From Zygnema cylindricum (lineage: Eukaryota > Streptophyta > Zygnematophyceae > Zygnematales > Zygnemataceae), in the NCBI GenBank assembly GCA_037447655.1, contig JBBHKE010001133.1, positions 19,499 through 83,498 on the forward strand: 64,000 bases of DNA, in the 5' to 3' direction. Below are positions 1 to 11,419 of this stretch, in pieces; within the stretch, counting starts at the first letter, position 1, and each line of letters starts with the position of its first letter. The notes beneath the pieces were generated by a model that searched no databases, was not told the origin of the DNA, and saw only the letters and a list, made by a program, of their open reading frames with translations. The translations under genes were made by a program, and so were the position numbers.

Positions 1-926
1 TTTTCAAACCTGTGTAAAGTACAATTTATAATAAACATTTGTACCAGTAAAGTGAGTAGTTAAACAAAACGTTTGTTATAATCATTTCCCCTTTTCTCCT
101 TTTGGGTTCTTTAACTTTTCGTGTTTTGAACCTTCTTACGAGTCTATTTGTGTTTCATCCCTCTTAATTCGTACGAGGTTCACACTCCTACTTGCGAACC
201 TTTATTGTGGTACCCCTCACGTGCGAAATTACTATCTTCTGTTTAGTAGATGGTTGTATATTTAGCAGATGTTTAAACCATGTGGCGGGTAACAACAATT
301 GCAGTTCTTTAATAATCGTAGTGACGTTTAAATCCTAATTTTCCAGGAGGGTTGATGCACTGCCGTGGTCGAGGGGCAGCGGTACATGGAGGCGTAGATC
401 GGACGCCGGCGACGGTTGGCGTGCGGGTGCCCGTTTGAACAGAAGGGGGAAAGGAATGTAAGGATTACGGATGGGGGCCGCACCTATGCTTTTGCCCGTG
501 GGCGTGCGGTTGGCAGCGGCCGCAGGCTAGATGCGGAGGTACATGGCGACGGGGAGCTGGTGCCGTCACGTAGTTGGGAGGACCTTTTAATCCTAAATTT
601 GCAGTGATGCTAATAATTTCTTGACGTTAACAACAATGGGCGGTGTACCAAATTTGTAGACGATTTATATGTTGGTAGATGATTTGTCTTCTATCATTAA
701 AGCGTGCACTCCCCATGGTGTTATTTCCAAGCGTTCATCCTCACACTTGGAGCATGCTTAATTCTCCCTACTTTGTGTTTATCTGAGCATTCTTCCAAGT
801 TTTGTGCTTTTCAATTTCTTGGGTTTTCCTCTTTTCCCCTTTACTAATATTGTTTGCAAAACAAATTGATGAGTGAAATGACCATGTTTACAAATAATAT
901 TTAACATGAAATGTGTCCAAACTTTT
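1..926. repeat. Perfect 436-bp mirror repeat (reversed, not complemented)
   Basis: Position x equals position 927-x for every x from 1 to 436, which I checked block by block across the whole arm without a mismatch. The right arm (491-926) is the left arm read backwards on the same strand, not its reverse complement. The central 54 bases (437-490) are not mirrored. The left arm starts at the window edge, so the structure may continue upstream. The sequence is mixed, not homopurine, so it is not an ordinary H-DNA mirror repeat. GTAC, common across the window, occurs about five times in the left arm and about twice in the right, where CATG takes its place. This suggests the left arm is the native orientation. 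No convincing gene lies inside; a 63-codon open frame across the centre has no support. Confidence 0.97.
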
Positions 927-1730
927 CAAAGGAAGAGGGAACGATTTGTCGTATTACAAAATTGCTAGTTTTCGAATTTGTTCAACATCATTACAACAAA
1001 CATGATAGAAATCGTCCCAAGAGGCCCGAGGTGGAAGTTCCAAAGAGGGTTTAAGTAAGTCACTCGTCAAGTACATTGCATGTTGCTACTAAAATTACTA
1101 ATACTAAAGCAGTATAAGTCATGTTTTTGTTCACTTAGGATTGTGTACAGCTGCACTTTGCCTCTTAAGCATGGTGAACTAATGTGGTTTTGAGAAAGCG
1201 TTAGTTCATTGTCGTTGTATGGTTAGTGTCAACATACATTATAGTCCCATTATTTATCAATTTGTATTAGATGAATAAAAAGACATTAGATGAATAAAAA
1301 GACATTCTCATTTCTGTGGTCGCTAGTACTATTGAATGTATTTGCACAATTTGGTGCATTAGACTTATAACGTGCACGATGAATAACACATTTTATCTTA
1401 CGACAGTGGTTAAACCTTGTTTCGTTTGGTACCTTTTCTTAATATGCTCCGCCCCTCTCCTACATAACATTTACAAGACACCACACTCACGATTACAACT
1501 TGTTGCTAGCTTCAAACCATAACGACCTAAAACTTCATAGAGGGCAAAGAATGCATTCGATAAGTTTTCAATTATCCTCTTGTTTGTGATACTTACGCTA
1601 TGGAAAATTGTGAAGACCTTTTTTTTCAAATGAAAACGATTCAATAAAAAAAACTTTGCAAGTTAATAAGTTTTTAGCGTAAGAGCGATAGTAGCTCTAC
1701 AACGTGAATCGCTATTAATAATAATTAGTG
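927..1730. other. Non-genic AT-rich stretch with one 20-bp tandem duplication
   Basis: No gene or recognised element is visible here. A short tandem duplication of a 20-base unit containing TTAGATGAATAAAAAGACA lies at about 1264-1305. Confidence 0.5.
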
Positions 1731-2190
1731 TTGTGTATCGACAAAACTCTTATCGCGATGAATTCGATACATCGAACATCGAATGGTCAAAGGACCCGAT
1801 ATATTGCTCCGGGACCAATAAAATAATCGCTATATAATTGGTGGGAGGTGGTGTTCGTACAGCTTTAGTACGAAAATAATGTATGGAAAATCGTACGGCA
1901 AACTCCCCCCCTCGCCCCCCCACCCGCCCCTGCATGCGGGGCTCCCCGTGGGGGGAGGTTGGGCTGGGGGGTGGGGGGGTGCTGAAATTGTTTTGGAACC
2001 CAACGTCGCTTCGACATATCGCGGATTAAACATTTCAGGTTATAAACATATCGACATATCGAGACAATATTTTGTTAAACGTCGTGGTATTGAGCTTCTA
2101 GATATATCGAGACGATATATCGATTATCGGGTACCCAAAAATAAGTACGTATTGAATATTGGCAAGGGGGGCCTCATTACACAACACCAC
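1731..2190. mobile_element. Small TIR element, MITE-like
   Basis: The segment opens with GTGTTGTGTA (about 1731) and closes with its reverse complement TACACAACAC (about 2179-2188), giving a roughly 460-bp element without coding capacity. Its interior is rich in CGATAT/ATATCG words. A related stretch lies near the right end of the window (about 63235-63407), again ending in ACACAACAC. The C-rich and G-rich runs at 1906-1975 create spurious proline/glycine open frames. The target-site duplication is unclear. Confidence 0.5.
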
Positions 2191-2202
2191 ACCACAATAC
2201 AA

Positions 2203-2687
2203 AGGTCGCAAAAGTCAAAATTTCAGATACCCTAATCCGTTGTTTTTTTTTTTCAAAATCTGAACACCCGAAATCCGACCGGGTTATGTCACGCTCCGAA
2301 ATTGTTACCCGGTACCCGATACGCGTTTACGAAAAAAAAGTTAATCGAAGCTCGATTTCTCGCGAATACCCGTACCGGACCGTACCCCAATAAGTACAAA
2401 ATTAGTGGTACATCTCCCTTATACCTTCCACGATACCAAGAGTATAAAGTACAATAATGTTGCATACAGTACAGTTCTGTAATGTACAGTACTGTACTCT
2501 ATTGGAACGTACCCACGAAACCTTATTTTTTTTTTCCTATTTTGCTTACCCAGGCATACCCGATTTTTTTTTTTTTTTTTTTGAATCAGCGGGCCGAATC
2601 TGGCCGCCCCCCAAAATTTTGCACCCGAATCCGTTCCGAATCCAACGCGGCCGATCGGGTACGGATACGGGTACCCGATTGCGACCT
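2203..2687 (+). mobile_element. TIR element copy 1, ends AGGTCGCAA/TTGCGACCT
   Basis: A non-coding element of about 485 bp with terminal inverted repeats AGGTCGCAA (2203-2211) and TTGCGACCT (2679-2687). It contains many GGTACCCG-type words and long T runs. A second copy lies in inverted orientation at 3154-3599 and a partial third at about 63570-63765. The short open frames inside have no supporting features. Confidence 0.7.
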
Positions 2688-3153
2688 CTGCTACAGTACA
2701 GTAGTAATAATATCATATAGGCGGCCGTACTTTACAGCTCTTAAACCTAAAATAGAATTAACAGTACCGTTGTTTTCTTCACGATAACATAGGTACTGTT
2801 TAACTACATAACTATTTATTAGAGGGTGTTTAAACAGTGGAATGTACGAAATGTGCACGAATACGATGTACGAACACTGCTAGTTAGGTTTTATTAAATT
2901 ACTAGAAAGTGTCAAATACGAGAAAGTGAGTGTCGTCGACACGAGACAGCGCACTATGTTTCGTTTCGCAGTAATAGTTATCACATGTTCAAATGTCGAT
3001 TATGTGAACACATAGTAATCGGCTGCTCTATGGGAATGTGGATGTGAATTACTGTGATGTGTGTTAATTTAATGATATGTTTGTTAGGTTTAGGTCGTTG
3101 GACCCGTTGCTTAACACTAATCATTTATGTACTCAAATAGCGATTCACGACAG
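2688..3153. other. Non-genic spacer between two inverted TIR copies
   Basis: I see no gene or repeat of note in this stretch. Confidence 0.4.
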
Positions 3154-3599
3154 AGGTCGCAAACGGTTAACCGAAACCGTAACCGACCGTTAACCGACCG
3201 CCCGCGTCGGATCCGGAATGGATTCGGTTGCCAAATTTGGGGAGTCGGGCAGATTCGGGCCGGTGATTCTTGAAAAAAAATAAAAAAATTGGTTACGGTC
3301 AGGTAAGCAAAAAACGAAAAAAAATGAAGGTTTGTACTGTCCATACTATCTAATATAATTGTACTTTGTACTCTTAGTATCGTGGAAGTACGTGACATAG
3401 TTTTGTACTTTTTCGGGTATGGGCGGGTACGGCTAGTCACAGATAATCGAGATTCGGTTAACCTTTTTTTCGTAAACGCGTTTCGGGTAACGGTTAACAA
3501 TTTTGGAGCGTGACATAACCCGGTCGGGCGTCGGGTACTCAGATTTTGAAAAAAAAAACGGTCGGCTTCAGTTATCTAAATTTTTGACTTTTGCGACCT
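3154..3599 (-). mobile_element. TIR element copy 2, inverted relative to copy 1
   Basis: The segment begins AGGTCGCAA (3154-3162), ends TTGCGACCT (3591-3599), and reads as a diverged reverse complement of 2203-2687. Matching landmarks include the paired T and A runs, the GTACTTTGTACT-like segment and the TGACATAACCCGG segment. With copy 1 it forms a large imperfect inverted repeat. Confidence 0.7.
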
Positions 3600-4240
3600 C
3601 TGATTCACGGTGTAGTTTACCGTTTGATGGTGTGGCATACTATGGGCAGGTGCTTTAATTGGAGAAATATTATTCTACATCGCGGTTAAAAAATTAGGCG
3701 ACTTAATTAGAGTTTAATAAAAGGTTTACTTATCTATATGGCCTCTGGTTTAAACCTCGATACATGTGTTTCTGATTTACTTTTTGAAGCCGCGCCAAGA
3801 AAAATCAGCGACTACACAAAGGAAATCTTGCCATGAATCGACATCGTTTGTTTGGACGGTTGGGACAACCTGAAATTGGCGGCTAGTCCATGTTTAATGA
3901 ACGACTCTTAGGCACCAAATCTGGCATCCGTTCAATACATTTTCCGTTCCAATGGCCAAGTCAAAAAGTCTAAAAGTCTAAACCCCGATCGCTTCTGTCG
4001 TCCCAACCACGATTCCGGCGAACATCTATGGTAGTGGTTTTGACATGCATGCAAGGTCTGGAATTTTCATACCCTTGGAAAGGTTCGAACTGATCTCTAT
4101 CAAAAATGTCTATATACTGGAGTATATATACTAAGAAATTGCCATAGGCCCATAGCAACGCCCATAGAGCGTCTCTCTCAATCACTTCTCCTTCCTACCG
4201 GCCGTTATCACCTTAAGCCCCGCATTCCTCTCGGTAGTTC
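3600..4240. other. Non-genic stretch upstream of the 4326 ORF
   Basis: No gene is recognised. It is the likely upstream flank of the small ORF at 4326-4610. Confidence 0.35.
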
Positions 4241-4248
4241 TATAAATA
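4241..4248 (+). promoter_or_regulatory. Candidate TATA box
   Basis: TATAAATA lies 78 bp upstream of the ATG at 4326, a plausible spacing for a short 5' UTR. It is a sequence match only; no transcript start is visible. Confidence 0.4.
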
Positions 4249-4325
4249 CTTGATAATAAGGATCCTACGTAATAATCGAATTTTGTTCAAAGTGCCCTGT
4301 CTAAGGTTAGGACCAAACTCTGTAA

Positions 4326-4610
4326 ATGGGGAATGTGGATTCGGTTCCCGTCGCATTACAGGTGAAGTCTTTAGTTCAAGCATGTTCCGGTGATATGGCT
4401 GGAGCTGAAGCTACTCAACACGCCTTTTCAAAACGTTGTGCGGTGATCTCCCAGTTACGCTCCGCCGGGGAAGCGATGCTGGGCAATGAAGAAGCCGCAC
4501 TCCAAACGCAGCTTGAATTCACTGCGCCGGAAAATTTAGCAACGCAGGCAGGCTTGATTAGTGCGATCCTCGGACCCGTCGCAGGTGCTTTGGAGAAGCG
4601 CTTGCCCTAG
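4326..4610 (+). CDS. Small intact ORF (94 aa) with a two-fold internal repeat, unknown function
   Basis: The frame is clean and opens with ATG directly after an in-frame TAA (4323-4325), so the start is well defined unless an unseen intron precedes it. Residues 9-34 and 40-65 are two copies of one motif, offset by 31 residues, sharing the pattern V..Q..S....A..G...A...TQ..F. The rest is Ala-, Gln- and Leu-rich and looks soluble, with no signal peptide or membrane segment. Codon use is balanced and there is no low-complexity bias, unlike the spurious ORFs nearby. A TATA-like box lies upstream and a perfect hairpin follows the stop. The repeat recalls tandem GD-x-x-x-A-x-x-TQ type helical repeats in uncharacterised eukaryotic proteins, but that is memory, not a search. 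I cannot assign a function. It is the best host-gene candidate in the window. Confidence 0.6.
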   Translation: MGNVDSVPVALQVKSLVQACSGDMAGAEATQHAFSKRCAVISQLRSAGEAMLGNEEAALQTQLEFTAPENLATQAGLISAILGPVAGALEKRLP

Positions 4611-4617
4611 CTGGTTC

Positions 4618-4635
4618 TGGCCACGGTTGTGGCCA
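4618..4635 (+). other. Perfect hairpin just after the 4326-4610 stop codon
   Basis: TGGCCAC and GTGGCCA pair exactly around the loop GGTT, starting 8 nt after the stop. It would form a stable 3' UTR stem-loop. Its role is unknown. Confidence 0.55.
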
Positions 4636-6689
4636 TGAAGTAAACACGTGAGGAAAAGCATCGGCATCAGATGAGCACGGAGAAGGATGAGATGAATACC
4701 AAGACGGTGATTGGAAGATCGTGTAATCATGTCATTTTCATTGATGCTTGTGTTTTTGTGTTACGTTTCAGTGGTTGTAAGAAACGAGCGAAGACATCGT
4801 CTGTTTTTCTGTTCGTTCGATGCATATATCGCATCAAGGACATGACATTGTAGATTGTCTTAAGGTTGCAAATGACAGACACTCAGATTTTGTACTGTTC
4901 AATACAGGGAATAACATGTGTACGTCCAGTTGACTCCTGTGTTTGTTGTGTTTGTTACTGTTGCCAAATGAATGTGTTAGCTACTTTGTACTCGTTCGTT
5001 TTTGTATTATGTAGGTTTATACATAAATGAATATGTGATGTGTTTACTGTTTATCAACCGAACCATGTGGTCATATTTGACAAAAAGGCGAACTTGCGGC
5101 ATATGTTTTGAGTATGTATACATTGTTTAGTTCATTCCTGAGTGTAATACTTGTCGTGTTCAGTTACATTTCAATATCATTACCTTTTATCCTGGATACA
5201 CCTTGCAATGTGTCACTTTAGAAAACCAACGACTTAGGCAATTTCTAATTACGGTTTACACATTTTTCAACATGAGCATGAAACCAACAAATGCGTGCAA
5301 ACATAATTTCATCGATGCATTTCCACTATCACCATGCTTAGCAACTTCACATCGTGGTTAAGTCAATTGTATGGTTATGGGCTAGAGTGATGTTGAAAAT
5401 TAAAAAGCCCTTCACACCCTTTCAATTTTTTTTTGCCAATGTCAGAACTCTTCAAGCTGTCTGAGTTAAACAACAATAATAGCGGATATTTTCAACTTGT
5501 ACCTTGATGTTTGGAGAGCCCTAAAACAACAGAAGAGCGGAAATTACCTCTGAAGTAATAACATTTTTTTGGAAATAGGTGCAAAACCATTAATTAAATG
5601 AAGCTCGGTACATCTGAAAGTACGGTTTCACATACAGCTCCTACTGACCATTTGACGTCATTACAAAGTTTGTTATTGTTCTGTCAATTGTCCAAGAAGT
5701 CAAGTTCTGTCTGCACGATATTTTTTATCTGTTAATTGCATGCTCTTTTCACACCGGCAGTGACATTATTTGTGTTTATGTCACTGCTATTTCCTGCCTT
5801 TTGTAGAAAGCAGACTAATGGCGAATTTGACGACAATGGTATACTCACAATCAGATGTATCATTTGAAAATTTTGGTCGACAAGGTTTAGACATTAAAAA
5901 TTGCAAAAAAGAATTTTGACATTCAAATACATCAACTTACACTTAACATTGAAAATTATTCACGAGATTCTCATTAGTAAAGTTGTGTTGTTTTTTTAAA
6001 TTAGATTTTTACCTCTAAGAATGATAAACTCACAATGGAATTTGTTCATAAGACGCTGACATTGTTGGGAGGATTTTTTTACATTCAAACTTTTTGGTAC
6101 GATTTAAACTTACCAATAAGATTCCGACATTCTGACGTCATCAGAAGGGCCGCTGAGGCTGATGTTGCCAGATCCGGCAACAGATCTTTTGACGGGAAGA
6201 ATCCTACAGTCAAACTGGTCTTCAACATTAATATTTCCCATGAATATTTATTAAAACAGGAAGCTGAATTGGCATTCAAGCTCATTGACAAGATTTCAAA
6301 TCTAGACATAATTTTTTTTTAACAGAACATGAAATTTTGACATTCAAGCTTGTTGGTACGATTTCAAACCTACAAATGAGACTCCAACATTCAGACTGGC
6401 GGGGAGATTCTTACAGTCGAATTGCTCCTCAATATTCTTTTCTTGAGAAGTTTCTTGCCGGAACTCTGACCGTCAAGCTCAATGGCTAGATTCTAACGTT
6501 TAATTCAAAATTTTCCGGATGAGCTTTAAACAGGCGAAAAAGTAATAGTTTCTGGGTAGTTGTAAAAGTAGAATGTATTTTTAGAAAGATGTCCTTTTGT
6601 TAGTTTTTCCTTCGTCCCAAGTCAGTATTTAAAGAATGTGATGTATGCTTGAAACAACAAGTGCTGAGCGAACTACTATTGGACGCTCG
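4636..6689. other. AT-rich non-genic stretch
   Basis: No gene is recognised. Between about 5880 and 6480 phrases such as GACATTCAAAC and AAGATTTCAAATCT recur loosely, suggesting an old degenerate repeat. The open frame at 6035-6322 is hydrophobic and low in complexity, with no recognisable domain. Confidence 0.35.
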
Positions 6690-7560
6690 AGATCTGCCGT
6701 TGACTAGATCGGCAGTTGCAAGCGTAGTTCGCTGCAACACCACTTTGACTTGCTGTGACGCGTGGCAGGTTGAAAATTCAGAACGGAGGAACGCGCCGAG
6801 TTGCTGTGGCCGGCAGGAAAAGCCGTATTGTAGCAGCGGAGAACACTGTAGCGCCTCATTGAAGAACCGTGCCGTGTACCGTGTAGCTTGTCCGTGAGCA
6901 GACGCTCCAGCGATCGAAAATCTGAACCGTACTGTACAGTCAACCCTTCGGTTTCAGAATTATTGCAGTATCTAATTTCGAGCACCTGACGTCCACTTTG
7001 GTCGAATGGAAGTCTGGTCGTCGTCCCGCGCGTGTACACCATAGTTCAAAGATAGGCGTTTTATGGTAGGCCTTTGGTCGGCGACTTTAGCGTAAGTTGT
7101 GTTCTGGGCTTTTCATGTGATCTTCTTAGATCGCTACTTTGATCAGCGACCGTCCGATCATCCGAATCTGACGGTGTAAAGAAATATTTTTGGTTCGAAT
7201 GTTTTAATTGGTCCAATTTTTGGTCCGAATGTTTTAATTGGTCCAAATAGGTCCGAATACAATATGGGTCTTAAGGTCATATTGTATGTTTTGCATACAA
7301 TAGGCATATTGTATGGGCCTACTTTCACCTGCTTTTGAACTATGGTGTACACAAAGGAACGATTTCAAACGCGGTAGATTCTGTACGCGGTTGACTACTT
7401 CCAAAGAGCCACGGCAGTCTCGGCCGGTGCGACGTTACGGTTATTCCTGCCGGCCATCGCAATTCGCCGCGTTCCTCCAGTCTGATTTTTCTAACCTGCA
7501 GCACGTCGCAGTCAGTCAAAGTGGCGACGCAGCCGAGCGTACGCCTACAACCGTCGATGT

Positions 7561-8111
7561 TGTTACGATTCATTGAAAGAATCGTACGCGCGCGAAATCA
7601 GTTCGATTTCGCGAAGTACCGTACCTTCCAGATTTTACCGAAAGTACTCATACGTACGTTTCTATAAATTTCTATTCGTTTTGCGAAATGAATTTGTCGT
7701 TTCGTTTCGCGTTTAGATTGTCGTACGTTTTTAGATTTTTCTAGTACTTTCGTTTTGGTTTGTCGTTTTGCAATGTTTCAGTCCTTAGTGAAATTTAGAG
7801 TATTCTAGCTTAATCTGCGGACAGGTGGCAGATTTCTGGAGGCTTCTTGGCGGCGCACGCTCACACGAGTCACGCCATGGATGGTATTGTATTTAAGGGA
7901 CGCCATGACTGTGTGTTAATTAATCAATGAGAAATTGGAGGATTATATGGAGTAATAGAAAAGATAGAGAAGAAATTGTAATTTCAGTTTTTTGTTAATG
8001 TGAGAATTTTATGAAATCTCTCTTCAATGTTGATTCAATGTTTTATATTCTGAATGCTTCTGCTGCTATAAGTGTTTGTAAGTGAGCTCAAATTTATTTA
8101 TCGATCCTTTC
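7561..8111 (+). repeat. 5' LTR of copia A
   Basis: Begins TGTTACGATT and ends CCTTTCA. It matches 13006-13577 almost throughout. The sequence TATTGTATTTAAGG near 7886 could serve as a promoter element, but this is unproven. Confidence 0.93.
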
Positions 8112-8112
8112 A

Positions 8113-8127
8113 TTTGGTATCGGTGCG
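8113..8127 (+). other. Primer binding site of copia A
   Basis: TGGTATCGGTGCGGG starts two bases after the 5' LTR. Its first seven bases equal the usual plant copia primer site complementary to the 3' end of initiator tRNA-Met (TGGTATCAGAGC). It then departs, so another tRNA or a mutated site is possible. Confidence 0.65.
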
Positions 8128-8169
8128 GGTAGAGCTCCATTGTGATATCTCCTTGCCTAATGTTGGCGC

Positions 8170-9690
8170 ATGGGGGGAAAGGACAAAAAGAAGTCCCCTT
8201 TCACTCCCTCCTCTTCAGCTACCCCAGTTTCTAATATTTGGGAAAATTTGCCGACTCTCGAGGATCCTCCTAAAGAAGAGAAAGAGTTCAGTTTTACCGG
8301 AGCCGCATTTGAGTCATCATTCCCCACGGATTCGGTTGATCAAAATAGAGGTGTCGGTGGCTCGATGTCTGACAATCAATTGCGAGAGTATTTGGAGCAT
8401 TTCATGCGTCGGATTGATGAGAAGTTCTTGGCCGTGGATAGGAGGTTTGATGAATTAACTCACGGTGATCCGGATTCTGATCCGGATGGAGATGATTCCG
8501 ATGATAGTGATGGGGAGGCAAAGAAAGTGAAAGATAAGAGGGGGAAATTTAAGTTTGATGACGATTCTGATTTAGAAGAAGATAGTCAAGGAGGAGTGGA
8601 AATATTTCAGATGCCCGGAAAGACTGTCGTATTCAATGAATCGAATTACCCTTCGTGGAAGAAATATATTCGAGCTCAATTGATTTTGAGAGGCCTTTGG
8701 AAGGTCGTCAATGGAGATGAGAAAATGCCGGTTGGAGATGCTAAGGCTCGTCGTTTGTCGAAGCGAAAGAATCTTGCGGCCATCACCGGATTAATGCAAA
8801 CTTTTTCGGTATCCGTGCATGATCATTTCCTCACGCATAGCACCGCACACGGATGTTGGAAGGCGTTGGAATCCCAATTTGAGAGGGGAATCCAAAACAA
8901 GGGCCAATATATGTTTTCCGATTTCATGCAATTTAAAATGAAATCCAACGAATCTTTTGACGATGCCGTGAAGAGATTCAATATCATTGTGGAGCAACTT
9001 CTTAACAATGGGAGAGTGATCACGGAGGAGGACAAAGTAACCGGATTTTTGAATGCGTGACCGGATAAGTGGATCCACCTCAAGGAGATTTTACTTGCGA
9101 GGGAAAATAACACCTACAAGTTTATTGTGAATTATTTAAAGATGGCGGAGAGTAATCGTGTTAGCTCTTCAAAGGGCTCTTTGAACACGAGATCCTTGAA
9201 TGTGAACGCTCCCGAATTCGCAGACTTACATTATTTCCGTGGAAGTGGGGGTGGAAAAGGAGGAGGTACGAGATGCCGTGGAAATTGGCTTGATAGGGGC
9301 GGAAATTCGAGACCTCGGTCCGTCCAGAATGATAATAGCAACGTCTTGTGTTTCCGTTGCAACCGGCTTGATCATTTTTTGGCTTCTTGTACGAAAAAGG
9401 AGAAAGAATGCTTCAATTGTGGGAAACTAGGCCACACGAGCCAACAATGCTACTCTAAATTTAGTAGCGGAGGAGTAAGAGGCGGTCGCAGCTTTGGAGG
9501 TCGCGGTCGCGGACGTGATAGTGGTCGTGGTCGTGGACGCTATGGCGGTCATGGCGAAAGCCATGGAAATTTTGTTGACTTGGGAAATTTTGATGGAGAC
9601 GAAGGAGGACAAACGTTCACTTGTCTCCACCTCTCTATTGATTCATTAAGTGAACCAAGTGACGCACGCGAAAAGGAGGTGGAAAATTGA
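8170..9690 (+). pseudogene. gag: Copia A gag with two zinc knuckles, one internal stop
   Basis: Gag builds the particle and packages RNA. The frame runs from ATG 8170 to TGA 9688-9690, with one in-frame TGA at 9058-9060. Residues 1-140 are acidic and probably disordered. The copia gag core follows (about residues 155-330), with FNESNYPSWKKYIRA and a W-x-x-L-x-x-x-F region. Two C-x2-C-x4-H-x4-C knuckles start near residues 394 and 413 (CFRC..., CFNC...). A Gly/Arg-rich tail follows, resembling an RNA-binding RGG tail. The frame ends just inside the start of protease, which lies in the +1 frame. A start upstream of 8170 is unlikely because the LTR and primer site lie there. Confidence 0.9.
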
Positions 9691-11419
9691 CAAGGGAGCG
9701 TCTCACCACGTGTGTACGGACGCAACACTTTTTGACGACATGCGCTCACTTACCGTACCAAAGTTAATTACGGTAGCAAGTGGACAAACGATTACGGTTG
9801 GTAAAGTGGGTACCGCTCGATTGAATTTACCTACATGGGAACGTTTTGGAAATGAAGCTATTTCGGAGGCGCGTCTATTGAATGTCCTATATATTCCGGA
9901 TGGTTCAGTGAATCTATTAAGCGTACCTCAAATTCAGCGTGCCGGTGGAAGCGTAGTCGCTAGAGGTGATTCGGTGATTCGTATATATCGCGCAGACGGC
10001 AAATTAATCGGCGAAGGCGAAGTCACCAATTCGATGCATAGTCGACTTTTATGGAAGCGACCGAGGAAGAATGCTACTTCCACGGGTATCCTAAATCAAA
10101 TCTCGGAATTAAAGGGAGATTTAACGTTATGGCACCATCAGATGTGTCATACATCCGAAGGAAATTTGAGGAAAATGATAAAAACGGCATGTGTAAGAGG
10201 ATTAGATCTTGCTACCGGCGAAAAAGTAAATGGGTGTGATGGATGTAGTCAAGGACGACAAATTCGTAAATCACATCCAACAAAGGATGTGAAATTTCGG
10301 GCTCAACATCCTTTGGAGCTTGTCCACGTTGATCTATGTGGACAAATTAAGCCGGAAAGCCTTGGAGGAAATCGATTTATTATGGTCATCGTTGATGATT
10401 ATTCAATATTTTCGTGGGTTCGATTATTGAAGAGGAAATCGGATGCTCTTCAAACTTTTATTGAGTGGCATGCATTTGCCGAAAGACAATGCGAACGGAA
10501 ATTGAAAGCCATTCGTTCGGATAATGGAGGAGAATTTATCGCATTCGAAAGGTATTGTAAGGAGAAAGGAATTACCCAACAATTTACTTCACCTTATTCT
10601 CCGGAATCGAATGGAGTAGCCGAAAGGAAGAATAGGACCTTACAAGAAATGGTGAGGGCGATGGTGCATTCGGCCGGTCAAAGTATCTCATTATGGGGAG
10701 ATGCTATCCTCACGGCCAATTACATTTGTAATCGGAGACTTACTTCGGTTTCCGGTGATAAAACACCATTCGAATTACTTTATGGGCGAAAACCGGCTCT
10801 CCATCATCTCCGAATATGGGGATGCCGCGCTACGGTGTATGTGGATCAAGTGAAAAGGAAAGGGAAATTTGCGGCAAGAAGTTGGCCCGGAATTTTCGTG
10901 GGCTATAGCACGAAAGGAAATCTTTATCGTGTATTTGATCCTGTTCGTCGCATTGTGGAAGAATCTAGAAATGTCAATTTTCATGAAGACTTAAAATCGG
11001 TTATTGAGAAATCGGCGGAATTGAAGAAGAATCTTGATTTTTATGAGGTAGACGATGTTGCCAATTTCCCGAAAATTGAGGACTCAGATTCGGATGAGGA
11101 ACCGGAATCCATTGTTAACATCAAGAAGGGAAAATCAAATGTTAATTCGAGTTTGGAGAAATTGGACATTGACATTGATGTTCGGAGAAATGTGAGCTGT
11201 AATTCCAAAATGTCGACGGAAAGTCTAAAATCTTCGAGTTCAAAATCGAATGTGGACGAGGAGGAGAAGATTGTGGAACAAGTTCCGGTCCTTAGACGGA
11301 GTACTCGAGAGAATAGAGGAAAGAAACCAAATCGACTTTCTTATGACAAAATTGGTGGAGAGAATTCCAATTCCCATTATTTCGTCTCCGATGTGAAGGA
11401 GACGAAATTCCTTTTATAA
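9650..11419 (+). pseudogene. pol: Copia A pol, part 1: protease and integrase
   Basis: This frame opens after a TAA at 9647-9649 and overlaps the end of gag by 41 nt in the +1 frame. The protease start reads WKIDKGASHHVC; the catalytic Asp is present but the following Ser/Thr is Lys, so activity is doubtful. The zinc-binding HHCC region follows (LWHHQMCHTSEG ... GCDGCSQG). The integrase core has all three acids: D in HVDLCG, D in RSDNGGEF and E in PESNGVAER. A GYSTKGNLYRVFD segment leads into a charged linker, RRSTRENRGKKPNRLSYD. The frame closes at TAA 11417-11419, and RT continues in the same frame directly after it. Without a gag-pol shift or splicing it could not be expressed. Confidence 0.93.

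Noticed and set aside
416-607. 63-codon ORF across the centre of the mirror repeat
   Set aside because: It starts at a non-ATG codon, has no recognisable domain, and half of it is mirrored sequence.
1-926. Ordinary inverted repeat or H-DNA mirror explanation for the mirror repeat
   Set aside because: The arms are not complementary, so no stem forms. They are mixed purine/pyrimidine, so intramolecular triplex formation is not expected.
6665-6733. Possible miRNA-precursor hairpin
   Set aside because: Outer AGCGAACTAC/GTAGTTCGCT pairing is only 10 bp and the middle does not pair well. It overlaps a transposon end.
6704-7573. Several 60-112 codon ORFs on both strands
   Set aside because: They lie in the arms of the inverted-repeat element, with no conserved content.
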